A stretch of DNA of 64,000 nt from Gammaproteobacteria bacterium (GCA_030431775.1 JAUIHW010000018.1:1-64000), one strand, 5' to 3'; positions 48,162-58,306 are shown, counted from the first letter of the stretch. Notes: generated by a model from the sequence alone, not told the origin. Made by a program: numbers and translations.

Positions 48162-50453
48162 ATGGAAGCGTCCGAGACTGAATTTACCGCCACGGCATCA
48201 CAAGGGTCGCATCTGCGTCCGGCGAAAGGCAAAAGCCTACCCACGGTGGTGCAACTGATCAGAGAACACAGTAGCAAGTCTCTGGAAGCCCAGCTGGATA
48301 ACTATTTAAGCAGCGCGGAAGAATTGTTCTTTCAGCTTGCAGATCGCGCCCGTTCAAATTCTGACCAGACCTTGTGTTTTGAAGCGCGCCGCGAAATTCA
48401 GCGCAAAAAGAACAGTGTGATCGCTCGTTTCAAATTCGCCTATGAAGACGGCTTTTCAATACTCACGGCCCGCCCGAATAACGCGCCCAAACAAGCTGAA
48501 CCATCAGTCGATGAGTTGAACCTTATAGAAACCGGCGAAATGGAGACCAGTGTGGCAATCAGCCGAATGGTCACCCGAAGCCGACAGGACTGCCGTAGTG
48601 AACTTTATCAGTTGCAACAGCGCTTTCAGCACCTTTTCCGGGACTACCAGATTAACCCGGATAACAACCCTTTGGACCCGCAACAAATTGCTAACGTGCT
48701 GAAACAGGCCTGCAATATTCTCGATCTGGAAACTCAAGGGAAAGTAATCCTTTTCAGGCATTTTGAACGCTGTGTAGCCACCCACTTCCCAGCATTGTAT
48801 CAGGCCGCCAATCAGCAGCTGATCGATGCCGGCGTTCTGCCCAAAGTCAGCCACGCGGTGCGTAAATCCCCAACCCAGAAAGGCGATATAGGCCCGGTGA
48901 CAGGGCAGGGCGAGCAGGGCAAAGAGTCTGCGCAGCGAGGCAGTCAACCGCCTGCGGAATTCAGTCGTGAGTTCAGTGAACTCAGCCAATTACTGAGCAA
49001 TGTACGCGAATATGCAGTGCGTGGAAATCTGGGCTTCCCGCTTTTCATCAGCCAGGGAAACGGACCGGCTCTGGAACCTCAGGAGCTGACTTCTCTGCTG
49101 TCAGAAATCCAGAAAAGCAATCCTTTGGAACGCAGCGGCGCACAACTTTTGCAGCCGCAACTGGATCTGCGAACCCTGCTGGAACAGACACTGGCCGAAC
49201 GCCGGAATCGAGGAGAGAAAAACAAAGTTCAACGATCGGATGAAGACGTTATTAATCTGATCGCAATGTTTTTTGACTTCGTACTGGACGACAAACAGCT
49301 GCCCATTCAGGTTCAGGCACTGGTAAGCAGATTACAAATACCGGTACTGAAAGTCGCGCTGAGGGACCGAAAGTTTTTCAGCTCAAGCAGCCACCCGGCA
49401 CGCCGCTTGATTAACGAAATAGTCGCCGCTGGCGTTGGCCTGGATGACCGGGAAGCGGAGAGCCGAACAGCTCTGGTGAAAAAGATTTCGGATGTTGTTC
49501 ACGATATTCATGATAACTACGAAGAAGGCAATGCGGTCTTCCTGACGGGATTGGAGATTTTACGCGCGTTCCGTAAACGCGAAGAACAGCGCTCAAGGAA
49601 AATAGAAAAGCGCACCAGCGAGGCGGCGGAGGCCGAAGCCAGAACGCGCCATACCAAGGCCATGATTGAAGATCTGGTTCTGGAACGGCTGGAGAATATT
49701 GAAGCCCCGAAAATCGTTCAGGAATTTGCAATACACGAATGGCAACAGGTTTTATTGCTGGCTTTTCTGAAACACGGCAAAGGCAGTGCCGAATGGGTGG
49801 AAGCGATGCAATGCCTTGATGACCTGATCTGGACTTCGCTCAAGCACGATGATGAAAAGTCACTGCGACGGCTACAACGAATTTTGCCGGACCTGCAGCA
49901 ACGTCAGCTGAAACTCCTGGCAACGGCAAAGCCTTCCGAAGACGCCGCGCGCAATGCCTTGCATGAAATTGTGGCGTTTCAGGATTTGCTTCGAACTACC
50001 GAGCCGGTCGCGGTAGACCGTGAAACCCTGGCCGAAGAGCAAAAACAAGTGCTGCAGAGCACACCGCGCCCGGAAAAAAGTTGGAAGGAAATGACTGCTG
50101 TAGAGCGACAGCAAGTGCAATACCAGGCGCTGACCTATGATTTCATTCGCAAAGCGGATGAAATACCGGTAGGCACCTGGGTAATATTCAGCAAATCACC
50201 GGATGGCGGCGACAGTATACGGTGCAAACTCGCGGCCAAAATTGAAACCAGCGACTCTTATATTTTCGTCAATCGCATGGGTTTCAAACTTGCGGAAAAG
50301 AAACGCAAGGAATTTGCTTACAACCTGCAGCAGGGGCGGGCCAGGGTCATTGAACACGAGCGGTTTTTTGACCGCATGATGAATAAAGTGACAACGCGGC
50401 TACACAGCCAGATTGAGCAGGAGCAAGCCGCCCCACCGTTGCCAGCGACTTAG
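48162..50453 (+). CDS. DUF1631 family protein, full-length form 1
   Basis: 763 residues from the ATG at 48162 (a TTG at 48150 is in frame); no membrane segment. The N-terminal motif is AEELFFQLADRARSNSDQT.CFEARRE (about 50-78). The central motif is SRLQIPVLKVALRDRKFF followed by SSHPARRLI, and a charged helical linker follows. The C-terminal domain, VGTWVIF, then RCKLAAKI and YIFVNRMGFKLAEKKRKEF, is PilZ-like in layout and typical of DUF1631. The biochemical role is unknown; homology to the PilZ-linked paralogue at 17860 hints at cyclic-di-GMP or surface signalling. It probably shares a transcript with the next paralogue (44-base gap). Confidence 0.85.
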   Translation: MEASETEFTATASQGSHLRPAKGKSLPTVVQLIREHSSKSLEAQLDNYLSSAEELFFQLADRARSNSDQTLCFEARREIQRKKNSVIARFKFAYEDGFSILTARPNNAPKQAEPSVDELNLIETGEMETSVAISRMVTRSRQDCRSELYQLQQRFQHLFRDYQINPDNNPLDPQQIANVLKQACNILDLETQGKVILFRHFERCVATHFPALYQAANQQLIDAGVLPKVSHAVRKSPTQKGDIGPVTGQGEQGKESAQRGSQPPAEFSREFSELSQLLSNVREYAVRGNLGFPLFISQGNGPALEPQELTSLLSEIQKSNPLERSGAQLLQPQLDLRTLLEQTLAERRNRGEKNKVQRSDEDVINLIAMFFDFVLDDKQLPIQVQALVSRLQIPVLKVALRDRKFFSSSSHPARRLINEIVAAGVGLDDREAESRTALVKKISDVVHDIHDNYEEGNAVFLTGLEILRAFRKREEQRSRKIEKRTSEAAEAEARTRHTKAMIEDLVLERLENIEAPKIVQEFAIHEWQQVLLLAFLKHGKGSAEWVEAMQCLDDLIWTSLKHDDEKSLRRLQRILPDLQQRQLKLLATAKPSEDAARNALHEIVAFQDLLRTTEPVAVDRETLAEEQKQVLQSTPRPEKSWKEMTAVERQQVQYQALTYDFIRKADEIPVGTWVIFSKSPDGGDSIRCKLAAKIETSDSYIFVNRMGFKLAEKKRKEFAYNLQQGRARVIEHERFFDRMMNKVTTRLHSQIEQEQAAPPLPAT

Positions 50454-50497
50454 ACAAGCAGGCCGTTACGGTCTATTTTTAATGAGGGACAGTTCAC

Positions 50498-52663
50498 TTG
50501 GCAATCGGTTTGCCCCTCATCGTGCCACAAAACAAAAAACCCTATACCAATCAATTACTTGCAGGCCTGCCAAAGCCTCTGGCTCAGTTGTATGAAGCCC
50601 TGTTGCCCGAGCTCGAGCGGCACCTTCAGGATTTCTTTGCCCGTTGCGATGACTCACTCTTCGAATCCGCAGAGTCCGCGCAAAACAATCTTGATCAGAC
50701 AAGCTATTTCGATACCATGCGGCAACTGCGCCTAAAGAAAGCCCAGGTTTCGGAGCAGTTTCTCAGCGGCTTCCGTGACTGTTTCCAAGCCATCATCCAA
50801 CCCGCCGAGAAGCAACAATCTGCTTCGCTTCGTGACCTGGTTCTTGATGCAGACCAGCTTGAATTGGTTCAAAACGAAGAGTTGGAAGAAAGCGTCGCTC
50901 TCAGAAGCATTGTCGGCCGCGCTCGTACTCGGTACGCTGAGCCACTGGTGCAGCTGAACACCCGCTTCGAATACCTGCTGAAATCTGCAATTGCGGAGGA
51001 CCAACTTCCCCTCGACCCCGGCGTATTACTGGGCTTGTTCAAAACGAGCACCCAGTTGCTGGATATCGATTTATCTTTGCGGCTATTCATCTATCAGCGA
51101 TTCGAACAGTCTTTCATCCAGCAGTTGGGCGCTGTTTATGGCAGTGCCAATGAAATATTGATCGTTGCTGGAGTTCTGCCCAAATTGCGCCTGCAAATTA
51201 AGACAGCGGCCAATGAGCAGGACTCCAGCAAACGTCCGGACCTCAAGGGAGCCACCAGCCATCACGCACCTGCAGCTTTGGCGGCGCGCGAGCTGGCTGA
51301 AGTTCAGGAGTTGTTGCAGCAGCTGAAGCAGCAGATGATAGATGCGCCTGGTTTGCTCTCCACCGAAAAGTTTGCCGCTACTGGCGAACTGAGCAGTGTA
51401 GAGCTCACTGACCTGCTATCTATCACTACGAGCAGTGCCAACAGCAACTACCGTCTTATCGATCAGGTTCAGAACCTGCTGGAACACCGCTTTTCCAGGG
51501 GCGAAGCAGCCACGGTTAGCGAAAACAATGAGCATACGATTAATTTGGTCGCTCTGTTTTTCGACTTCATTCTGCAGGACGAAGCGCTACCAGTGGATGT
51601 TCAGGCCTTGCTGGCCAGATTGCAATTGCCTGTCTTGAAAGTTGCATTGCGCGACGCTGCATTGTTTTCGGCAAAAGACCATCCCTTGCGTAAACTGATT
51701 AACGAGCTTGCCCATGCCGGGTATGGCCGCCACGCCGGCAGTGCTGCTGACCAGGAGTTTTTTGCGTTGGCGAACCAGATTGTTCTCCAGCTGGGAGAAT
51801 CAGTGGACGAGATCATTCCACGTTCCTCGGATCTCCTGGGGCAGTTGCAGCGCTTCCTGGCCTGCGAAAAAGCAGAGTCCGACGCGCTGGAGGAGCGAGT
51901 CAGTCGATCAGCACGAAATTCAGCCATCACTCGTCATGCCAGAGAAAAAATTGAAATTCTACTGGAGGAAAAATACCGTAATACCCGGCCTCCACAGCTG
52001 GTTATCGACCTGCTGAATGACGATTGGAAAGACGTCATGTTACATGCCTACTTAAATCATGGAGAGGATAGCCAGGAGTGGCTGACGGTGGATCAAATTG
52101 CCGATGATTTGCTCTGGTCGTCACAACTGCATACCGACCGTAAATCATTGCAGCGCTTGAAGCGGATTCTTGACGAGTTGTATCAAAAAATCGAGTCTGC
52201 GCTTTCTGCAAACCGCAAGACCCCCAAACTCCAGGAAAAGCTGCAGGCGCTGCAATCACTGCATCAAGTCGTACTTAGAAAAGATCACGAAGCCTACGCC
52301 AACTACCTTACAGAGCAAACTGCTCGCAACAATAAACAGCGCCCTGATAACAGCACTCTTGCCGAAGCAAATCCGGAATTCCGCTATATAAGACAAATAA
52401 AGAACTTACGACCTGGCGACTGGCTGCGCTTGATATTACCGGAAAGCCCGGCCGGCAAGTACTGCAAAGTGTCAGCGTTTATCGAACAGGAACAGAGTTT
52501 CCTTCTGGTAAATCGGGTCGGCGCCCGAGTGGCTATTCTGGATTATCGAATACTCGCGCAAAGCCTACAGGATGGCAAACTCAAGATCATTGAAGACACA
52601 CCATTGTTTGATCAAGCCGTTGCTAACATTTCCAACCAACTGCGAAGCCTGACTTCTCAGTAG
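50498..52663 (+). CDS. DUF1631 family protein, full-length form 2
   Basis: 721 residues from TTG at 50498, chosen because GAGGGA sits about 9 bases upstream. Same layout as the preceding gene: DDSLFESAESAQNNLDQTSYFDTMRQLRLKK-type N-terminal block, ARLQLPVLKVALRDAALF plus DHPLRKLI in the centre, and a C-terminal PGDWLRL...YCKVSAFI...FLLVNRVGARVA domain. Divergence between the two shows an old duplication. It ends 93 bases before prsK, with a second copy of the 17-bp motif in between. Confidence 0.85.
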   Translation: MAIGLPLIVPQNKKPYTNQLLAGLPKPLAQLYEALLPELERHLQDFFARCDDSLFESAESAQNNLDQTSYFDTMRQLRLKKAQVSEQFLSGFRDCFQAIIQPAEKQQSASLRDLVLDADQLELVQNEELEESVALRSIVGRARTRYAEPLVQLNTRFEYLLKSAIAEDQLPLDPGVLLGLFKTSTQLLDIDLSLRLFIYQRFEQSFIQQLGAVYGSANEILIVAGVLPKLRLQIKTAANEQDSSKRPDLKGATSHHAPAALAARELAEVQELLQQLKQQMIDAPGLLSTEKFAATGELSSVELTDLLSITTSSANSNYRLIDQVQNLLEHRFSRGEAATVSENNEHTINLVALFFDFILQDEALPVDVQALLARLQLPVLKVALRDAALFSAKDHPLRKLINELAHAGYGRHAGSAADQEFFALANQIVLQLGESVDEIIPRSSDLLGQLQRFLACEKAESDALEERVSRSARNSAITRHAREKIEILLEEKYRNTRPPQLVIDLLNDDWKDVMLHAYLNHGEDSQEWLTVDQIADDLLWSSQLHTDRKSLQRLKRILDELYQKIESALSANRKTPKLQEKLQALQSLHQVVLRKDHEAYANYLTEQTARNNKQRPDNSTLAEANPEFRYIRQIKNLRPGDWLRLILPESPAGKYCKVSAFIEQEQSFLLVNRVGARVAILDYRILAQSLQDGKLKIIEDTPLFDQAVANISNQLRSLTSQ

Positions 52664-52710
52664 CTTCCAAGCTCCAGGAAACTCCAAAGTATTTCACAAC
52701 GCGTCCGAAG

Positions 52711-52727
52711 CGCTTTGTAGCATAATG
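52711..52727 (+). promoter_or_regulatory. 17-bp motif copy 2, upstream of prsK
   Basis: CGCTTTGTAGCATAATG lies 29 bases before the prsK ATG. It differs at two positions from the copy before the first tandem DUF1631 gene. CATAAT may be the -10 box; no -35 box is seen. Confidence 0.4.
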
Positions 52728-52756
52728 CTGTTGAGTATCCAGCCACACTTGAGCCG

Positions 52757-54814
52757 ATGCAAATAGCGGAAATTGCCGTGACCAGCCACGCAGCTGCCAG
52801 CCTGCTCTTTGTAGTATTGGCCGGTTTTTTTGTCCGCCCCTGGCGCGAAAAGCTGTATTCCGGCTTTTTTATTATTGCCAGCCTGGTGACGGCCTACTGG
52901 CAAATGAGTATGGCTCCGGGTGCCGGCTCTCAAACCGGCGTTCACTTCCAGGTGTTCAGCAGCTTGCACATGAGCTTGTGGATTCTCGCTTTATTGCGAA
53001 CTCTTGTGCTGAACATGTCCGATGCTCAAAATACCTGGAAAGAGCTTCGCCCATTGTATTTGGCACTGCTGGCACTGGCTGTACTTGGTGCTGTTGTTGT
53101 TCCCTACCTAATGCTCGGGGCGATCGTCTCCCAAGCTGGAGATTTGTCAATCTGGGTCAATCTGTTGCTCGGCCTACTGGGAATTATTACGGCAGAGCAG
53201 GTATTCCGTAACACGCTGGATCAGCAAAAGCAGGCGATCACTTTTCTCTGTATTGGCGCATCCCTGTTTTTTGCATTCGACGTGCTGGTCTATTCAAATG
53301 CCCTTTTGTTCAGCAAGCTGGATCAGAATTTCGCTGAGCTGCGGCCTATCGTTAACCTGGCTGCCGCGATTTGCCTCGTTTTTGCCACCACACGAACCCA
53401 GCAAAGTAGCCGAGTCAGCATATCAAGGTCAGTGGTGTTCTACAGTGCCAGCCTCGTAGTCGCCGGCGTTTTCTTACTGATTATGGCGGCAGTCGCTTAC
53501 TACGTTACCTTGTTTGGCGGTGACTGGAGCGCCATATTGAGAGCGACACTGCTTGGCGTGGCTATTTTAGTACTGGGAGTGGTCTTCGCATCGCCGCGCT
53601 GGCGCGCATCGCTGCGGGTCTTCATAAACAAGAATTTTTTCATGCACAAGTACGACTATCGTACTGAGTGGTTGAACCTGATCAACATACTGTCGCAACC
53701 GTCCCAAGAAAAAGACGAAAAGACGATTGCCATGGAAGCGGCCTGCGCAGTATTTCATGCTGATCATGCAAGGCTATGGCTCAAAGTGGACAATCAATAT
53801 CAGCTGGTAGCCAGCACTCATGATTCGGAAGAAAACCTTCCCAGTATTGCTGCCGACAGCGACATCTGCGAAATATTGGCGTCGGAATGGGTATTCCATC
53901 CAAGCAGCAAAACCCGCTTTAACGCAAATAATAATCTTGCACTTCCAGAATGGACTGACTCCATCCAAAATTTATGGATCATTGCGCCGCTGATAGCGCA
54001 ACAACGATTGCTTGGCTTTATCATGCTGGACAAACAAGACTACAAGATACCTCTCACCTGGGAGGACCTCGATGTCTTGCGGACTGTGGGGCGCCAGCTC
54101 GGCAGTTACCTTGCTCTGAATTCTGCGGCTGAGCAGCTGGCCCAATCCAAGCAATTTGATACATACAATAAGCTCACTGCATTCATTATGCATGACCTTA
54201 AAAATCTAATTGCTCAGCAAGCTCTGGTCGTGGAGAACGCAAAAAAACATAAGGAGAACCCGGCATTTGTTGAGGATGCAATTCGCACCATCGAAAACTC
54301 TGTAGAGCGTATGAGCAAGCTGCTTGGTAAGATGCAGCAGCGCGGTCCCAGCAAGGTACGTAGCCTTGAACTGCAGAAGATTCTGCTGGAATCGGTCAAC
54401 AAATGTCGTGATAAGAAGCCAGCGCCATCTCTTCGTCTCAATGATGAGCCACTATGGGTTGCCGGGGACCGTGATCATCTGGTCATGATATTGGCACACG
54501 TCATCAAGAATGCTCAGGAAGCAACGCCAACCAATGGCTTTGTTGATGTCTTTACCAGCCGCGACCGTGAGTTTGCCATTATAACCGTAGAGGATAATGG
54601 CCAGGGTATGAGCGATAAATTCATTAAGAATCGCCTGTTCCAGCCATTTGATACCACCAAGTCCGGTCAGGGCATGGGCATTGGTGTGTATCAGACCCGT
54701 GAGTATATTCGTAACCTGGGTGGAGACGTTCAGGTGGAAAGCGCTGAAGGTATTGGCACGACCTTCACTATCAGTATGCCTATTGTGCAGGAGATGTCTC
54801 AGAATGTCGGATAA
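52757..54814 (+). CDS. prsK: XrtA/PEP-CTERM system sensor histidine kinase PrsK
   Basis: 685 residues: a membrane sensor of about eight or more helices (1-290), a GAF-like domain (about 315-465), then a dimerisation/phosphoacceptor helix with His479 (FIMHDLKNLIAQQ) and an ATPase domain with HVIKNAQEA (N box), VEDNGQGM (G1) and GMGIGVYQTREYI (G2). It is the usual sensor of exosortase A-associated exopolysaccharide loci; the signal is unknown. Its stop overlaps prsR by 11 bases. Two DUF1631 genes lie directly upstream, an arrangement worth noting. Confidence 0.92.
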   Translation: MQIAEIAVTSHAAASLLFVVLAGFFVRPWREKLYSGFFIIASLVTAYWQMSMAPGAGSQTGVHFQVFSSLHMSLWILALLRTLVLNMSDAQNTWKELRPLYLALLALAVLGAVVVPYLMLGAIVSQAGDLSIWVNLLLGLLGIITAEQVFRNTLDQQKQAITFLCIGASLFFAFDVLVYSNALLFSKLDQNFAELRPIVNLAAAICLVFATTRTQQSSRVSISRSVVFYSASLVVAGVFLLIMAAVAYYVTLFGGDWSAILRATLLGVAILVLGVVFASPRWRASLRVFINKNFFMHKYDYRTEWLNLINILSQPSQEKDEKTIAMEAACAVFHADHARLWLKVDNQYQLVASTHDSEENLPSIAADSDICEILASEWVFHPSSKTRFNANNNLALPEWTDSIQNLWIIAPLIAQQRLLGFIMLDKQDYKIPLTWEDLDVLRTVGRQLGSYLALNSAAEQLAQSKQFDTYNKLTAFIMHDLKNLIAQQALVVENAKKHKENPAFVEDAIRTIENSVERMSKLLGKMQQRGPSKVRSLELQKILLESVNKCRDKKPAPSLRLNDEPLWVAGDRDHLVMILAHVIKNAQEATPTNGFVDVFTSRDREFAIITVEDNGQGMSDKFIKNRLFQPFDTTKSGQGMGIGVYQTREYIRNLGGDVQVESAEGIGTTFTISMPIVQEMSQNVG

Positions 54815-56168
54815 CGAAGTAAAAACACTACTGATTGTCGAGGATGACCTTGGCCTACAAAGTCAACTCCGTTGGCACTTTGATCAGTATGAAGTAGTGA
54901 TCGCTGAAGACCGGGAAGCCGCTATCGAGGAATTGCGACGGCACGAACCGGAAGTCGTTCTGCAGGACCTTGGCCTACCACCAGACGACGAAGGTGTTGA
55001 AGAAGGGTTTAAGGCATTGGATGAAATTCTTCGTTTGGCTCCGTACACCAAGGTTATCGTTGTCACCGGCAATCATGACTATGAGAACGCCGTTCGCGCA
55101 GTATCCCTGGGCGCCTATGACTTTTACGAAAAGCCGGTCAACACCGACGTGCTGGATCTGATTGTTCAGCGAGCATTCCAGATGTATGACCTGGAGCGTC
55201 AAAACCGCACCCTGGCCGCTCAAACCAGGTCACCACTGGATGGCATCATTGCATCGTCACAGAACATGCTGGATATTTGTCGAACCGTTGAGAAAATTGC
55301 CCCTACCCAGGTCACCTGCTTAGTCCTTGGCGAGAGCGGTACCGGCAAAGAAGTATTTGCTCGCGCAATCCACAATCTAAGTACCGTCAGTGACGGTCGT
55401 TTTGTCGCTATTAACTGCGCTGCCGTTCCCGAAAACCTTATGGAAAGCGAGTTATTTGGGTATGAAAAAGGTGCCTTCACCGGTGCGGCCAAACGCACAC
55501 TTGGCAAGGTGGAAGTTGCCAATAATGGCACATTGTTCCTTGATGAGATTGGCGATATGCCCCTGGCGCTCCAGGCCAAGCTGCTCCGTTTTCTTCAGGA
55601 GCGGGTGATCGAACGTGTTGGTGGCCGCGAGGAGATCGCAGTTGACGTCAGGGTTGTCTGTGCAACCAACAAGGACCTCAGTGCCATGGTACAGGAAGGG
55701 ACTTTTCGTGAAGACCTGTACTACAGGATCAGTGAAATGGTGATCGAAATACCTCCGCTACGCGAGCGCGAGGCCGATAAGGTTTTACTGGCGCGCCATT
55801 TGGTAGCAAAGTTCAATACTGAGCTTAAGAAGAAAATTAAAGGGCTATCCGCTGATGCAGCACTGGCCGTGGATAATTACAACTGGCCAGGCAATATTCG
55901 TGAGCTTGAAAATAAAGTGAAACGCGCAGTTATTATGACCGACGGGAATAAGATTTCCGCTGCGGACCTCGGCCTGTCGCCAGGCGAAAGTGGCACGCTA
56001 AACCTGCGTCAGGTACGCCAGGAGGCCGAAGTTAAGGCGATTAACAACGCGCTGGGCACAGCGAACGGAAATGTGTCGGCAGCGGCCAAACTGTTGGGTA
56101 TTACTCGCCCAACTCTATATGACCTTTGCAAAAAATATGAAATTGATATGGGTGCAGACGGCGCTTAG
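54804..56168 (+). CDS. prsR: PEP-CTERM-box sigma-54 response regulator PrsR
   Basis: 454 residues from the ATG at 54804, with AGGAG 10 bases upstream; the longer open frame is a shadow of prsK. The receiver has acidic Asp14/Asp15, phospho-acceptor Asp55, Thr88 and Lys110. The AAA+ sigma-54 activator domain has GESGTGKE (176-183), the GAFTGA loop (223-228) and DEIGDMP. A Fis-type helix-turn-helix (NVSAAAKLLGITRPTLYDL) ends it. It would turn on sigma-54 promoters of EPS and PEP-CTERM genes when phosphorylated by PrsK. It converges on the deacetylase gene with a 4-base overlap. Confidence 0.93.
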   Translation: MSDNEVKTLLIVEDDLGLQSQLRWHFDQYEVVIAEDREAAIEELRRHEPEVVLQDLGLPPDDEGVEEGFKALDEILRLAPYTKVIVVTGNHDYENAVRAVSLGAYDFYEKPVNTDVLDLIVQRAFQMYDLERQNRTLAAQTRSPLDGIIASSQNMLDICRTVEKIAPTQVTCLVLGESGTGKEVFARAIHNLSTVSDGRFVAINCAAVPENLMESELFGYEKGAFTGAAKRTLGKVEVANNGTLFLDEIGDMPLALQAKLLRFLQERVIERVGGREEIAVDVRVVCATNKDLSAMVQEGTFREDLYYRISEMVIEIPPLREREADKVLLARHLVAKFNTELKKKIKGLSADAALAVDNYNWPGNIRELENKVKRAVIMTDGNKISAADLGLSPGESGTLNLRQVRQEAEVKAINNALGTANGNVSAAAKLLGITRPTLYDLCKKYEIDMGADGA

Positions 56169-56947
56169 CGCGCCTGGCGCCGGGTAAGGACTCGCTCACG
56201 GACATTCATATACAGATCGTTACCTACGGTACGGCGAATTCCACTCAGCACCGCGCTGCGCCATTTTAGTTGGCGAAAAAATCTGGCGTCGCCAGATACC
56301 ATGCGAACAAAATCTTCCATCGCAAGATCTTTTCGAATCGCGATTCTGGGTATTGAAAATGGGAAGTGACGCTGCTCGTATAGGCCGGTCGCAGACGTGC
56401 ACACATATTGCAAACCGAGTTTTTCACACAGCTTAGATAGCTGTGCCGGCAACTGTCCGCCTGGTGCGGAAAAACTAGCGACAGGCTGAACCGCAAGCGT
56501 GCGAAGCAGATGTAACGATTCTTGTAATTCCTCTTCAGCTTCATCGTAGCTGAGGTCATTAAAGAACCGGTGACTGTGCCCATGACTGCCTATACCCATT
56601 CCCGCACGGCTCAGAGCCTCAATGCCGGCTGCATCAACGTAACCTGGCTGTCCCACCCACGCAGTGGTTACAAAGAACTCAGCATTGAAGCCAAACTCCT
56701 GCAGGAGTGGCAGTGCCACGTCGACATCACTCGCGTGACCATCGTCGAAGGTGATTATCACGCGCTTGTCGACGGCATCAATCCACTTAAGTTGGCTCAG
56801 CAAGCAAGTGGTATAGCCATGCTCACGGAGATAGCGAAGATGCTCCCGAAACCGTGATTCAGAAACCGTGAAGTCACCATCATCAAACTCCTGCGTACCG
56901 CTACTGGCCTCGCCGATAGCGTGATACATAAGCACGGGGATACTCAT
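56165..56947 (-). CDS. Polysaccharide deacetylase (NodB/CE4 type)
   Basis: 260 residues, apparently cytoplasmic or membrane-associated (no signal peptide). YHAIG near the start, TFDDGHASD (motif 1), SHGHSH (motif 2) and FSAPGG (motif 3) give the NodB metal and catalytic residues. It would remove acetyl groups from an N-acetylhexosamine polymer or precursor. It follows the glycosyltransferase by 15 bases on the same strand, so EPS tailoring is the likely job. Its stop overlaps the prsR stop. Confidence 0.88.
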   Translation of the reverse strand: MSIPVLMYHAIGEASSGTQEFDDGDFTVSESRFREHLRYLREHGYTTCLLSQLKWIDAVDKRVIITFDDGHASDVDVALPLLQEFGFNAEFFVTTAWVGQPGYVDAAGIEALSRAGMGIGSHGHSHRFFNDLSYDEAEEELQESLHLLRTLAVQPVASFSAPGGQLPAQLSKLCEKLGLQYVCTSATGLYEQRHFPFSIPRIAIRKDLAMEDFVRMVSGDARFFRQLKWRSAVLSGIRRTVGNDLYMNVRERVLTRRQAR

Positions 56948-56962
56948 CGTTGCGGGCTTCGC

Positions 56963-58138
56963 TCAGGACGCAGACTTGTAGGCAAACGACCAGAGTCCAT
57001 CTTTTTTGCCGCTTGCCAAACGGTAAAAGCCAACCAGAATAGCTGCATTCAATATGCAGAAGAAGTATATAAGACCTGGTATACGCAGCTGCCGTAAGCC
57101 TTCGATAAAGAACGACAGCGCACCAATCAGATAAGCCATGCACTGCATCATGAACAATACTGAGTAAAGCGTGCCTTCCAGCAAGAAACTACTGACCAGC
57201 ATACCAAGCAAACAAAACGGCAAACTGAGACGAAGTATTTTATGGGAAATGAATTGTAACCAGACCGGATTGGCTAAGGGGCTAAGAAACTTCGGACGAA
57301 TAACCATCATCTGCCAGTTACCGGCCAGAGTACGGACTTTGCGCAACCACTCTTTGTTACTGTCTGTCGGCGCCACATCGTATGCATGTGCATCATCCGC
57401 GAACAGCACCCTATAACCCTGCATACAGATCTGCATCGGAATAACCACATCGTCGATTAGGGTCCGATCCGGAATACTCTTGAATAATGACTTGCGAATA
57501 GCATAGATAGCACCAGTAGCCCCGATTGTCGAATGCAGACGTGCTTCGAGCTTACGAATCAGCTTTTCGTAACGCCAGTAAGCTCCCATATCTGCAATGC
57601 TGTCCTGATCCGTCGGTTCTTTCAGAAACAATTCACCGCTGACGGCTCCAACTGCCGGGTTGGCGAAGCGACGCGCGATGTTACGTACCGCATCTCTAGA
57701 GAAAGTCTGACGCACGTCCGCTAATAATACTATGTCATGTTTGCAATGCTGAATTGCCTCATTCAGAACACGTGGCTTTCCACCGCGCTGGGCAAACTCA
57801 ATTATCATCAGGTCCACACCCAGGCCCTGTGCGCGCTCTTCATACTCACGCAATAGCGGAAGCGTCTGATCGCTTGAACCATCTGAGCCGACAATAATCT
57901 GCAACTTCCTCAGGTCGTAGTTCTGCTCAAATAAATTCTCCAGGCGCTGGCGAACATTTTGCTCTTCATTATGCGCCGCAATGACGATACTAACGGCCGG
58001 ATGATAGTCCTGAGACTGCAGCGTTTCTTTATCGAATCGTAAAATCCGTCGCACTAGCACGAGCAGCCACAGCAATAGCGGATAGCCTATAAACATATAG
58101 GCAACGATCGCGGCACAAACAATAAAAACCAATTCCAT
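56963..58138 (-). CDS. Membrane glycosyltransferase family 2
   Basis: 391 residues from the ATG at 58138; a TTG at 58156 is possible. A first membrane helix (to about residue 30), then the GT-A domain with VSIVIAAHNEE, GSDGSSDQT and ADVRQTF, then EWLRKVRTLAGNW (the Q/RxxRW-type helix), and three C-terminal helices. The shape is that of processive or lipid-linked sugar transferases such as those making poly-N-acetylglucosamine or EPS. Beside the deacetylase it probably extends or starts the polymer. The 168 bases upstream hold nothing I recognise. Confidence 0.88.
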   Translation of the reverse strand: MELVFIVCAAIVAYMFIGYPLLLWLLVLVRRILRFDKETLQSQDYHPAVSIVIAAHNEEQNVRQRLENLFEQNYDLRKLQIIVGSDGSSDQTLPLLREYEERAQGLGVDLMIIEFAQRGGKPRVLNEAIQHCKHDIVLLADVRQTFSRDAVRNIARRFANPAVGAVSGELFLKEPTDQDSIADMGAYWRYEKLIRKLEARLHSTIGATGAIYAIRKSLFKSIPDRTLIDDVVIPMQICMQGYRVLFADDAHAYDVAPTDSNKEWLRKVRTLAGNWQMMVIRPKFLSPLANPVWLQFISHKILRLSLPFCLLGMLVSSFLLEGTLYSVLFMMQCMAYLIGALSFFIEGLRQLRIPGLIYFFCILNAAILVGFYRLASGKKDGLWSFAYKSAS

Positions 58139-58306
58139 CGCGAACCAGCTGGACAAGAAAAAAGCAGAGTCTAAGCGGCAGCTTAGCCAGTTACTTATTC
58201 AGTATAACCGGTCGTTAGACTTCTAATTGGCCACTGTGAAGCTATTGCAAACTGTCAGATAAACGGTGGTGCCCGTAGGACGCAGAGACGGCTGCTTTGT
58301 TGAACG

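Noticed and set aside
52664-52756. Terminator between the second DUF1631 gene and prsK
   Set aside because: No stem followed by a T run is present, so co-transcription remains possible.
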